IMG/VR virus record: IMGVR_UViG_3300042465_004839
Location: 1-64,000 of that record
Source of the DNA: a virus
DNA: 64,000 nucleotides
Reading direction: 5' to 3' (one strand)
Position numbers and translations under genes: made by a program. Numbering within the stretch: position 1 is the first letter of the stretch; each line of letters opens with the position of its first letter. Of this stretch, positions 39,501 through 49,400 are shown in pieces. Under the pieces are notes generated by a model. That model ran no database searches. It was given only the letters and a program-made list of their open reading frames with translations, and was not told the origin of the DNA.

Positions 39501-42500
39501 CGAAAACGGCAAGCCAACAAATAGATGGACATCTAAAATGTCAAACAAATCTGGCAATAAAGGCAACTTTAAAACCATGATAACAGAAGCTCAAAAATTA
39601 CTTCCAGAGGGTCACGAATATACTGAAACTACAAATATATCTTTAGATGGTTTAAGGGTTTATGCTAACAGTTTAAGCAGAGATTATGAAATAGCTACTG
39701 ATGAAGATGGAAAACCTATAACAAATAATGTTGAATTAAATAATGCAACATTAGCAGCACTACAAGGCGCAAAAAATCAACAAGAAACTGAAGATTTGTT
39801 TGACACTAAACGAGGAATTACAAGAGATGAATTTAATCAAATAAAAGAGCAAGTAAATAAATTATTGCCAAATACAAGATTATTATTTGACACGGCAAAT
39901 GGAATTGTAACAATACAATTACCTGTACTAAAATCAACTAAAAAACAATTAACAACTAACGAACAACAAAAAGCATCTAAAAAAGTTGCTGAAGTAACTC
40001 CTAAAGAAGGCGACAGCGTTATTATAAAATCACGTTTTGGTCGTGATGAAAAGTTGGTATTTAATAAAGGAGAGTGGAGAGTACAATTTGGTAAAGATGA
40101 ATTTAGTGATATTGGTAAGGCTGCTCAACAAGAAGCTCAAGATGCATTTAATAAAAAGAATGAACCTGTTGCTGAGGTTAAGGAACAAGCACCTGTAGTT
40201 AAGGAACAAGCTCCTAATAGGGCAGAAGGAAATGTTAAAGTAAAATCTTTTAAACAAGGAGATGGCGGAACAAAAGGAGTTTTTGAAGGAGAAGATGGTA
40301 AACTTTATAAATCTATTGAGCCACAAGAATCAGTTCAAGACAAAGAAGGAAACTTTAAGCGTCAAACCATTAAAGATACACTAACAGACGAGCATAAAAT
40401 ATTGTCTGAACTTCAAGATAACCCTCATGTACCTAAAGTAGGTAAAATTGTAGATACTACGGAAGGCAAAGCTTTTGAAATAGAAAAATTAGATGAAGTT
40501 GATACTTTTACTAAAGATGAGTATAGGGAAATTCAAAAAATACTAAATGACTTAAACGACAAAGGTTATCATGTAGGAGATAGAGTTACTGTTATGAAAC
40601 GCCCAAAAACAGGCGAACTTGTTATTATTGATTTTTCTGCTGGGTACAAAGGAAGTAGAATGTCAAGAGATGCCGATGAATATATGGGTGACGTAGCAAA
40701 GAAACTAAGTAAATCTGATGCTATAAATATTAAATTAGAAGACTTGTCAGAAATAAATAGAGAACAAGCAGATGCTTTTTTTGACAAAGAATCAACTACT
40801 GAATACTACTTAACACAAAGACCTCCAAGCATAGGAACACACCCAACAGAAGGATTATTATCGGTTAACGAAGCAGAATATAGAAACAGAAAAAATGTTT
40901 ATATACTTAAATATGATAGAAAACTTACACCAAACGAAATAGCTAACTTTGAACTAACTCCTAAAGTAACAAATAAAGAATTTTTAGGTCAAAAAATATT
41001 AGGTGTATATGGTAAAGTTCCATTTTATGTAACTAAAATAGATTACAAAAATGGAACTGTAAAAATGGCTGCGGAGGTAGTTGGAAAAGAAGTAGAAAAA
41101 GAAATTTCTTTTAGGGAGTTTAGTAAAAATATAGACGAAGGTAAATATAAAGTAGAAACACCCAAAGAAGAAAAACCTGTTAAGGAACAAAAAGAGCCTG
41201 TTAAGGAACAAACTGAAAAAGAAAAGGCTAAAGAAAAGGCTAAGGAAGAATTAAGAGCAAGAGCAGCAAAAGCTAAAGCTGAGGCTATTAGTGCTGCACA
41301 AAAAGTTCAACAAGCATTAGAGGCAACAGGAATAACTGTTGAAGTAGTTGATAGTGAGCAAGAGTTCCAAGATAAATTAGATGCTGAGGGTGTTAATAGA
41401 GCAAGTTCAGCAGGTAAAAGCGGTGTATTTATATCTAAGTCAGGTAAAATATTTATTAACGGTAGCAAGGTTGATGCTAACTGGGGTAGTGTAGATGTAT
41501 GGCACGAAGGAACTCACCCTATTATTAACATAATAAGGAACACAAACCCTAAACTATACAATTCAATAATAGATGGACTAAATAAATTAGTTACAAGTAA
41601 TCCAGAGATTGCTGATGTTTTAAAGTGGGCGCAAAAAAATTATAAAGGCAAAAACACTTTAGAGGATGAAACTATAACTGAAACCATAGCAAGAATAGCA
41701 AATGGCAATATAGATATATCAAAGATACCTACATCATTAAGAGATAAGATAATAGATTTCATTAATGAGATTGCTAAGTCATTAGGAATAAAACCTATGT
41801 TCAAAAGTTCTAATGTTGCAACATTTAAAAAGATAGCAGGCGAAATATCTGCTGCACTTAAAGAAGGTAAAGATATTAGTAGTATAGTAGGTGCAGAAAA
41901 TGTTAAGAATTATGAGTCAAAAATAACAATAGAAGACTCAGAGTCTTATGTTAAAAAAGCAAATGAATCAGAAACATCAGAAGGTATTAATAATGAAAAT
42001 ATATCTATTAGCGATATAAGCGGTAACTCTAGAAAAGGCATTCAGTTTTCAAAAGGCAAGGAAAGAACCGAAGAGAAAGCTAAAGAAACAGTTGAAGATA
42101 AAATCAAGGCAGAAACAATAAAAGCAGTAAAAAAATCTATATTAGACTACAAAAGTTTAAAAGGTAAAATATCAAGAACACTATTTTATGATAACACAAG
42201 GGTTGGTTCTTTAGAAATAAAAAACAGAATTACAGGATACACTCCACCTGTTATGGGTAAGGGTGGCTTCTTTTATTCTTATATGCCTAGTTCTTTAAAA
42301 AATAAAGCAGTATTAGCATTTACAAGTATTAACCAAGCCATACAAACCTTAAAGAGGCAAATGCTATACCCTGATGGGTTACAGGCTATTGCTGCTCAAA
42401 ATTTTCAAACTGCACATCTTGGGAATAAGTCTACCTTAGAAGCATTGTTTGGGAAAAGTGGTTCTGAAAATTTAGGCATATTTCAAGACTCTGTAAAAGA

Positions 42501-45500
42501 TGTAAAAAACAATCCGAATGGGGAAGCTGAGTTGCTAGAAACATTGAAAAAAGCAACAATAGATATTGCCAATCAAAAAGTGCAGTCAGGAGTTAATGAA
42601 GGCAAGCCAACGGCATCAGCAGAAGAGATAAAAAAAATAATAGAAAGAAATGGAGGAAATTTAGATGGTATAAAATCACTTGATGATTATAGGGATAAAG
42701 TTTTGACATTTACAGGAGGTGACTCATTTGGAGCAAGAAATATATTATTTACTGAAGTACTTCAAGAAAAACCAACAAAAATAACTAAATCCACAAGGGA
42801 ATCTCACCAAATAATACATTATAAGTATGGCATTCCTACCTTATCTGAAATAGCCGAAGGTAATAATCAAAGTGAACTAAATAATGCCGAAACAGGAGAT
42901 GTTGTTAAATTTGTAAAGCCATACACAGACCCTGTTGTATACACTACTGACAAAAAAATATATAAACAATACTCTGAAAATCCAACGCCTGAAATGGTTG
43001 AGAATGGCATTAAAATAAAGTTATTGCCTAAAGATGCTGCACACGAATCTTATGCTTTTGTTTTAAAAGGTGAAAACGTAGGTTTGTTAGACAACTACAT
43101 TTCAGCCACTCAGTTATATGAAAAAAATGAAAAAATAGCCAACACCCCTAAAAAGCAAAGTTTTTATAAAGTGGGAAGGATGCCTGCAAATGCAGAGGCT
43201 GGAGTGTATCCAGAAAACCCCATTGCTCAGGGAAAGGCTCAATACTCACAAGGGAACAGAGATGCTGTTGCAAATAAGAATACAGAAAAAAATAATATTA
43301 TAATAAAAGATAATAACATAGAGGGCAAACTTCTTAACAATCAAGAGTCACAAAAATTACAAAAAGAAATTGAATCTAAATATAATGACTCAGGAATACA
43401 AAAATTTGGACAAGAAAATGAAGATATACGTCAGAATTTATATAACTATGATAACCCATTAGCAGAAAAAGATGTAAATGGGATTAATATAAGAATTGCA
43501 GAGGGATTATTAGAGGGAGATAAATATTCTGGAAACAGGAAAAAAACTTATTTGTTATATGCAGATGGTAAGATAGCAGGTAAATTCTATTCTGTAGCAG
43601 ATGCAAAAAAAGTTGTAAGTTTTATTGAGCAAAACTTAATAAAACCAAAATCATTAGCACCAAGTAATCCTCAATACTCTCAAGGTAACAGAGATGCTGT
43701 TGCTAATGAAAACTTAATAAATGGATTCTATTCACCATTAGAGAAAACAATTAACGATTCTAAGCAAGATAAGATGCCTGCTAAACAATGGATAGAAAAG
43801 TTTGCTAAAGGTGAAGAAGCTAAATGGACAGGACTAACTGATTGGTTAAGCTCTCAAACAGGCTCGGTATCTAAAGCAGATATTCAGCAATACTTAAAGG
43901 ACAATAGAATAGAAATTGAGGAAAAAGTTAAAGGAAGTTCTGATTGGATTAAAGAAGGTAAATCATATTTTTCACAAAATAAAAAATATGAAATAAGAGA
44001 TTTAGGTGATAATGAATATACAGTAATTAAAGATGGCAGATATAATTTAGGTAGTCGTGATGGTCTTGAAAGGGCTAAAGAACTTGCATTTGAAGATGGA
44101 TATTCAAATGAAGAAGATATAAATAATGACACTAACTTTGGCAACCGACCTGATTTACAATTAGAAGGAGAGAAAGAAAATTACAAAGAGATATTGGTGA
44201 CGTTGCCAAATAAAGAAGCAATAAAAGAATCTGAAATTGAAGAAAAAAGACGAAAAGCTGGAATTATGGATAATTTTAACTTTGAAACAATGGGTTATAA
44301 TGATACTCGAAATGTTCCAAAGTTTGTATCATCTCACTTTGATGAACCCAACATACTCGTTCATTTAAGGATGAATACTCGTATAGATTCAAATGGTAAT
44401 AAAGTATTGTTAATTGAAGAAGCACAAAGCGATTGGGGTCAAACAGGGAAAAAGAAAGGGTTTAAACCAACTTTTGAAATTAGAAACGAAAAAGGTATGT
44501 TCAATGTTTATTCTTCTGTAAACAATATGAAAGAACCTGCATTTTCTTTTGATACAAAGGAAGATGCAAATAAAATGCTTGAAACTTTAAATAAAACAAA
44601 TGAAAGTAAAGTTCCAACTGCACCATTTGTAATGGACACAAATGCATGGGCTAAACTTGGTTTAAAGGTAGCATTAAAAGAAGCAGTTGCACAAGGAGTT
44701 GATAAGATTGCTTGGACTACTGGAGAGCAACAAAATGATAGGTATGATTTAAGCAAACAAGTTGATGAAATCAATTACAGTAAAAATTCAGATGGAACTT
44801 ATGATGTATCCGCCAACAAAAATGACAACCAAGTATTTGACAAGTCTTACATAAAAGAAAATGAATTAGAGGGAATAGTAGGCAAAGAAGTTGCTCAAAG
44901 AATAATAAACAATGAGGGTAAAGAACCGGTAAGGGGTAGTGGTAATTATAAAAAATCATTAAGTGGTGATGGATTAAAAGTTGGCGGTAAAGGAATGAAA
45001 GGCTTTTACGGATCACCAACAGAAGGTAAATTAGGTATAGTAGGTGAGGTTGCTAAGAGTTTGTTTAAGCAAGAACCGAAAACGGTAAGTATAGAAGGAA
45101 TATTAAGTTTTAATGTTTACGATAATAAAGATGGGAATTTGCAAGGTAATTTTGCCGACTTTAATTCTGCAAAAGAATTTGCAAAAAAAATAGATGGTAG
45201 TGTTCAAAAAACAAATATTTCAACTCAAAATTCAATAGACATAACACCAGAGTTAAAAGCACAAGTTGAAGAAGGTCTGCCTCAATTCTCGCAAGGGAGT
45301 AGAGATATACAATCTCTTGTAGATATAATTACAGAAACTCAAGAAAAAGGACAATTAGATGATAATGAAATAGCAGAAACTTTAGAAGCTTCTTACTCTA
45401 AAGAAGAAATTCAAGAAGCATTTGATTATATCAATAACCCACCTATAAATGAGCCTACTGCAACAGAAACTGTAGAACCATCTAAAGTTGAATCTGAAAA

Positions 45501-45750
45501 AGTAGTTAATTCATTAAACACAGCAGAAGTAGAGGCGGTAGCAAAAGCTTTAGCAAAGGAAGAAAAGAAAGGATTTGATAAAACCAATAATACCGAAAGG
45601 AATAATGCAAGGAATAAAGAAGCAGAAAAGGAATTAAAGGATTTGGAAAATGCTGCTACCGTACTTGCTATAACTCAAAATATAAATGAGATTAGAGCAA
45701 AATTACTCGAAAATGGTAACATAAAAACTATTGACTGTAAATGGGGATAA
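36511..45750 (+). CDS. Giant polyvalent virion protein, 3079 aa
   Basis: The longest gene here. In order: an N-terminal packaging-type segment (residues 1-60, IKEAFTAINDKELFLDEQDF); a long helical part; a hydrophobic region at about 530-645; a kinase-like domain at about 1245-1400 with GYHVGDRV and VIIDFSAG; a metallopeptidase-like domain with HEGTH near 1665; and a polyvalent domain at about 2410-2750 (MPAKQWIEKF, HLRMNTRID, EEAQSDWGQ, WTTGEQQNDRYDL). Four F/YSxG boundary motifs occur near 1844, 2244, 2388 and 2925. Such proteins are thought to be carried in the capsid and ejected into the host. Domain activities are inferred. Confidence 0.8.
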   Translation: MPDKIKEAFTAINDKELFLDEQDFRDNVMKDPKGTFEALNNYGKTKGFFLDYGDFESALDLKKKEPTAPSIPNFSTSLGGDMQPLPSGAKNISQSPLQSNIKTEFPTYIDPTKPLKTKEVIDVNAEKKPFDSEVIRKEREVRLGTHREKIMSSIVKEPDLYTKKASKSHYGTIAVPEMPNIDNISKAIDYYATKLVKQGEYLSPLDKQYLVNSVAQQVKQRKNIADAAANASLRAINRKELPEYAYTGVTNAKGEVLVKGLFQEANEKIINEQNKEVDNYKINSENLTKTVATEVAPEVNALKLDVKAKAEILNQEVETAFNKSFNEKDKAMYDQYNQLVQSGQMTPDVANNALKIKREELQKQTQAEISAAYAPKFDALNKESNLKSKDIQSTYNRNYLAKANLLKETTNKKLQEIAQKNMVNMPKGYMERWAKDFQESLAEIEKKNVNQAYLDAKRMPAEARLAKAVSFGFGNVLGSIGGAMSFAGLDASAVNDVVIKTTMQNELTSSAYYRIKDEEAKANGTPHANFVEKLSDPSWWYDNMGSTAPFMLVTMPVGIASGYGAGSIAKLLGASKRATAIASAVGGGAVSWYGENTLEAGSAFNDAINQGYSENDASEIAARTFRNNIITLPLSVFQLMPVFSKSFKFTKALPLEIISGGVEEVFQGWSQAEANAAANGYDVSLFEYAKTPQALEEGTIGGAMQAGMAMFALNETPNIDKQISALMSSISVGGEQYARAVLDVMNKNQAITDAEFKEANLQIDYILNGIESVQNFNVDDNLKAGLVGKFAKIGRAKALITDDENDLASQAAKEMIAEQEKDIKEILKGNTPLYLVFQKGNPIPTLASEEQFNTILKDPKLREEFTLQAINDDALQSKIDETYKTGVVTEEETINAEQEIIPATETPAAPPSGVSGEVQASGDVEANIANRKRKDLFPDKSRFANDVGQSGENSQISSYKEVNGIGLSEYSNPKNGLVDVIMTGTSDNDYVGYIRIYENGKPTNRWTSKMSNKSGNKGNFKTMITEAQKLLPEGHEYTETTNISLDGLRVYANSLSRDYEIATDEDGKPITNNVELNNATLAALQGAKNQQETEDLFDTKRGITRDEFNQIKEQVNKLLPNTRLLFDTANGIVTIQLPVLKSTKKQLTTNEQQKASKKVAEVTPKEGDSVIIKSRFGRDEKLVFNKGEWRVQFGKDEFSDIGKAAQQEAQDAFNKKNEPVAEVKEQAPVVKEQAPNRAEGNVKVKSFKQGDGGTKGVFEGEDGKLYKSIEPQESVQDKEGNFKRQTIKDTLTDEHKILSELQDNPHVPKVGKIVDTTEGKAFEIEKLDEVDTFTKDEYREIQKILNDLNDKGYHVGDRVTVMKRPKTGELVIIDFSAGYKGSRMSRDADEYMGDVAKKLSKSDAINIKLEDLSEINREQADAFFDKESTTEYYLTQRPPSIGTHPTEGLLSVNEAEYRNRKNVYILKYDRKLTPNEIANFELTPKVTNKEFLGQKILGVYGKVPFYVTKIDYKNGTVKMAAEVVGKEVEKEISFREFSKNIDEGKYKVETPKEEKPVKEQKEPVKEQTEKEKAKEKAKEELRARAAKAKAEAISAAQKVQQALEATGITVEVVDSEQEFQDKLDAEGVNRASSAGKSGVFISKSGKIFINGSKVDANWGSVDVWHEGTHPIINIIRNTNPKLYNSIIDGLNKLVTSNPEIADVLKWAQKNYKGKNTLEDETITETIARIANGNIDISKIPTSLRDKIIDFINEIAKSLGIKPMFKSSNVATFKKIAGEISAALKEGKDISSIVGAENVKNYESKITIEDSESYVKKANESETSEGINNENISISDISGNSRKGIQFSKGKERTEEKAKETVEDKIKAETIKAVKKSILDYKSLKGKISRTLFYDNTRVGSLEIKNRITGYTPPVMGKGGFFYSYMPSSLKNKAVLAFTSINQAIQTLKRQMLYPDGLQAIAAQNFQTAHLGNKSTLEALFGKSGSENLGIFQDSVKDVKNNPNGEAELLETLKKATIDIANQKVQSGVNEGKPTASAEEIKKIIERNGGNLDGIKSLDDYRDKVLTFTGGDSFGARNILFTEVLQEKPTKITKSTRESHQIIHYKYGIPTLSEIAEGNNQSELNNAETGDVVKFVKPYTDPVVYTTDKKIYKQYSENPTPEMVENGIKIKLLPKDAAHESYAFVLKGENVGLLDNYISATQLYEKNEKIANTPKKQSFYKVGRMPANAEAGVYPENPIAQGKAQYSQGNRDAVANKNTEKNNIIIKDNNIEGKLLNNQESQKLQKEIESKYNDSGIQKFGQENEDIRQNLYNYDNPLAEKDVNGINIRIAEGLLEGDKYSGNRKKTYLLYADGKIAGKFYSVADAKKVVSFIEQNLIKPKSLAPSNPQYSQGNRDAVANENLINGFYSPLEKTINDSKQDKMPAKQWIEKFAKGEEAKWTGLTDWLSSQTGSVSKADIQQYLKDNRIEIEEKVKGSSDWIKEGKSYFSQNKKYEIRDLGDNEYTVIKDGRYNLGSRDGLERAKELAFEDGYSNEEDINNDTNFGNRPDLQLEGEKENYKEILVTLPNKEAIKESEIEEKRRKAGIMDNFNFETMGYNDTRNVPKFVSSHFDEPNILVHLRMNTRIDSNGNKVLLIEEAQSDWGQTGKKKGFKPTFEIRNEKGMFNVYSSVNNMKEPAFSFDTKEDANKMLETLNKTNESKVPTAPFVMDTNAWAKLGLKVALKEAVAQGVDKIAWTTGEQQNDRYDLSKQVDEINYSKNSDGTYDVSANKNDNQVFDKSYIKENELEGIVGKEVAQRIINNEGKEPVRGSGNYKKSLSGDGLKVGGKGMKGFYGSPTEGKLGIVGEVAKSLFKQEPKTVSIEGILSFNVYDNKDGNLQGNFADFNSAKEFAKKIDGSVQKTNISTQNSIDITPELKAQVEEGLPQFSQGSRDIQSLVDIITETQEKGQLDDNEIAETLEASYSKEEIQEAFDYINNPPINEPTATETVEPSKVESEKVVNSLNTAEVEAVAKALAKEEKKGFDKTNNTERNNARNKEAEKELKDLENAATVLAITQNINEIRAKLLENGNIKTIDCKWG

Positions 45751-45784
45751 AAATGAAAATTAGGAATTTATTGTTAAAAATAGG

Positions 45785-45792
45785 TATATTTG
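45785..45792 (+). promoter_or_regulatory. Promoter -7 element for ferritin-like gene, leaderless
   Basis: TATATTTG ends four bases before the ATG at 45797, giving this gene its own promoter inside the virion block. Confidence 0.65.
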
Positions 45793-45796
45793 CAAT

Positions 45797-46285
45797 ATGA
45801 AATACGAAATACCAAAGAAGGCAATGGCAATTGTAGATAGTTTAGCAAAATTAGAGTTAGGGCAAACCTCTTTCTATAAAAGACTTGCTCAACAAGCTAA
45901 CAAAACAGGCTTTCTGTTAGCAGAAAAATACTTTGTAGCAGAAAGTATAGAAGAGAATGAACACTTTTTAGGATGGCAAAACTATGTTAATGGTAGAGGA
46001 AATGACTTTTCCATACCAAGTATTGAAGAGTATGATATAGAGGCTAAAGACTTAACTGAACTAATAAACCTAAGTTTAGAGAAAGAGATAGATGTTAGTA
46101 TGGCTTACAACGAAGCGTACAGCGAACTGTTATCATTAGATGTACCAACTGCTATAAAAGTAACAAAATACATTAAAATTCAAACATTAGCAGTAGCAAT
46201 ATACAAAGACTACGCAGCAACATTTAGTGGATTAGACAAAAGTGGACAGTTAGTAGCTGAACACACTATTTTTGAGGAAAACTAA
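45797..46285 (+). CDS. Ferritin-like protein
   Basis: A 162-aa four-helix protein with the ferritin pattern: Glu20 in helix A, EENEH at 52-56 (Glu53 and His56 fit the ferroxidase pair), YVNGRGNDFSIPSIEEY in the B-C loop, Glu95/Glu97, and Gln129. Ferritins oxidise and store iron. It lies between the two giant virion genes with its own promoter and a terminator behind it. A role in protecting DNA or managing iron during infection is possible. The ferroxidase set looks intact, but this is by eye. Confidence 0.75.
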   Translation: MKYEIPKKAMAIVDSLAKLELGQTSFYKRLAQQANKTGFLLAEKYFVAESIEENEHFLGWQNYVNGRGNDFSIPSIEEYDIEAKDLTELINLSLEKEIDVSMAYNEAYSELLSLDVPTAIKVTKYIKIQTLAVAIYKDYAATFSGLDKSGQLVAEHTIFEEN

Positions 46286-46309
46286 TAACACATTACAATT
46301 TTTAATAAT

Positions 46310-46356
46310 GCTCACCATGCCTCTCAACGATGCACACTTTGGTGGGCTTTTTTTTT
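46310..46356 (+). terminator. Intrinsic terminator after ferritin-like gene
   Basis: GCTCACCA pairs with TGGTGGGC (one G-U pair) across a 22-base loop that can pair further, followed by nine T. Confidence 0.85.
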
Positions 46357-46370
46357 GTTATAAAAAAGAC

Positions 46371-46378
46371 TAAATTTG
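46371..46378 (+). promoter_or_regulatory. Promoter -7 element for 1373-aa gene
   Basis: TAAATTTG, 25 bases before the ATG at 46404, directly after the previous terminator. Confidence 0.6.
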
Positions 46379-46403
46379 TTACTTTAAATAAACATAATAA
46401 TCA

Positions 46404-49400
46404 ATGGCTTGTAATATAAATTATACCCCTATTGGGAAGACAGAACCTATAAAACTTACTGAAGCAGAGTTTATTGTATACCTTGCAACGCCAGATGAGA
46501 ATGGAGAAACAGAGTATCAACGACTACTTGATGCAGGAATAGATTTACCTAAAATAACCCAACCAAAAGCAACTAAAAAAGAAGCTGAACCTGTTCAAGA
46601 AGGCGAGAAGAGAGAAAAGTCTGTACTAAATAAATTTATGAATAGTACAGCAGGATCTAAGTTTAAGAAAGACATAGAAACTTTAGGTTTAGAGTATGTA
46701 ATAAAAGACCAAGCAGCAGCAAACGAGTACGCCCAGTACCTTTATAATAACTTAGGTTTTGCAGAAGCATTAAGAGAGGCTACTTACAATGATGTTAAAA
46801 CATTAGTATTTGGGGCAGCAATAGATGACTTATCAAAGAAAATAGAAACAGCAACAGGAAAAGAGTTAGCAGACTTAGAGGCAGAACGCAAGAAGGTAGT
46901 AAATGAGTTTGATGAGTTTGCAAGAGATTTAGGTAGAGGAGTAGCAGCAATAGGCTACTGGTATCTAAACAATGCATCGGCAATTGAGTTTATGCTAAAA
47001 AGACAGATAGAGAATCAAGCTAAAGAAATACTATCACCAAAAGGACAAAAAGCAAACGAAACATTACAACACAAGTTAGACCAAGTAAGTAAAGAGTTAG
47101 CAGATTTAAAAGCAAGTGCAAGTAGTGAGGCAGCAGCAAGGGCAGCAGCAAAAGCAGAGAAAGAGGCAGGTATAAGTATAGAGAAAGAGTTAGCTAAAAA
47201 GGATGGTATTGGTAAAAATGCTACTGAGGCTAAGAAAAAGCAAGTAAGAGATTTTATGAGTAAGTTTTTGGTTGATGAATCAAAACCTTTAAGTAATAAA
47301 ACCTTTTCAACAATACTTCCTGTCAATGTTATAATTGACCCTAAAAAGTATAATAAGTTTATAGAGTTTCTTACAAAGCGACTTGAGGATGGAGTTGATA
47401 TTCAAATGGCAATATCACAAGCATCAACAGATATGTTACTCTTTGCAAAAAGTAAGGAAATAAAAGATATTGTAAATCTTTTTAATAAAAAAAGAAAAGA
47501 GTCAACTAACGAAAAACCTAAATCAGAACTACAGGAACAAAGAGAAGCTGCTAAAAAAGCATTTTACGATATAGCTAATATGGGCAAGAAAGCTATGCGT
47601 GGAGAGATGACTCCTAAAGAATACAAACAATTTATAGAGGAGTTACTACTATCATCTGATGAGATACAGGCAAAAAGCAAGCAAGACTTTATAGATAAAC
47701 TAACAGCAAAATTAAAGGAGTACGGAATAGAAAATGCAAGTGAGTATGTAAAAATATTTGTTGCTGAAAGAGAGGCTATTATTAATCAGAAAGCACAACA
47801 AATATTAGACAGAACTTTTAAGGGAATAAAAGATAAGTTAAGTGGAACATTTTTCCCAAGCAGAAAGAAAATAGAAACTCAAAGAATAATGGAGGCTATT
47901 ATGTATGGCGCATTACAAAATGAGGACTATGCTAAATTATTCTACGAAAAGTACGGTATAGTAGATGCAAACGACCCACAAGTAGCAGAAAAATTAAAGG
48001 AACTTACAGAAATGTATAAAAATGCTACTACACCATTCTACAAAGAAATGGTATTAGCAAGGGCTGCTGGATACATTGGGTACATAAAAGCTAAAAATAA
48101 AACTTTAGGAGCTTGGTTAAACTATTTCTACAATAATATTTTACTTCATTACGATACTATTTTCAAAATGATAAAGTTTAACGTAACTGCAAAGTTAGGA
48201 GGTACAGCGATGTTAATGGCAAAGAATCCTTACAATGCTATGTATTTTGCAAAAAAGATGTTTACAAGGAGTGGACTAAACTTTAGTAGGTCTTTGGCAA
48301 TGGCAGAAGCAGCTTTTAGAGATAAGGTAAACATGAAGTTTGACTTAAAGGATAACGATGCAATATTAAACTTAAAAGACTATATAGGTAATAAGTTTAA
48401 AAGATTTGTTCAATCTTTTAATAGAATGGCATCAAGAAGTTTAGGAGGCGGTGATGCTTTGTTTAGTTCAGTTGCAGCAGAAGCAAAATTAACTGAACTG
48501 TTATTTAACGAGTTTAGTAAAGAATTAAAGGCTAAAGGTATAAAGTTAAGCAAAAAAGAAACACAGGCTCTTATAAACGATATAATGGGTCACGATGCAG
48601 TAATTATAGATGCTATAAACGAGCAGTCAATAAAAGATGCATTAGCATATTATAATAAGAATAGTTATGAGGAATTAACTGCTGATGAAAAGCATGATGT
48701 AAAATTAAATACATTGTACACCTTGAATAAAAGAATGATTACAAGGGGTGCTGAGTTAGCAACAGAATTTGATTTAGCAAATATTAATGCACAAAGCATA
48801 ATGATGGATAAGGAAAGAGCTGACAAGTGGGCTAAGACATCAGTAATGTACGGTAGACCAGAAGGAACAGTTGGACTTATTGCCGATGTAATAGGAACAG
48901 TAGGGGAAGGATTACAATGGTCAAAACCATTCTTTGCAACTATTATAAATGCACCATTGAATATGCTAAACTTATATATTAACGGATCACCTTTAGGTAT
49001 TGCAAGGTTAGCACTTAACTTATCAAGAAGTAAGAGAGGATTATTCTTGAGTGATGCATACATTAAAAAGCATGGGTTAGAGGCAGGAGTAAACATTACA
49101 CCTGACCAAAAGAAGGAAATGATTATAAGAGTTGCTGCTGCACAGTTGTTAACAATTGGTATTTGTGCTTTACAGGGAGCTTTTGATGATGATGATGATT
49201 TAGAAGAAGAATGGAAAAAAGGTACATGGAGAGATAGAAAATTATATATAACAGCCGACTTGACAGGTGACTACAAAAAGAATGAAACATTAAAGAAGAC
49301 AGCAGGCGGTGCAGGATTAGAGGAGTACTCTGTGTATGCATATGGTCGAAAGGTTTGGGATTATAAAGATGATTTTAGTGGAATATTCTTTTTACAGTCA

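Noticed and set aside
36511-45750. Tape-measure protein
   Set aside because: The giant protein has enzyme-like and polyvalent domains instead of long uniform helical repeats, and no tail-tube or chaperone genes are near.
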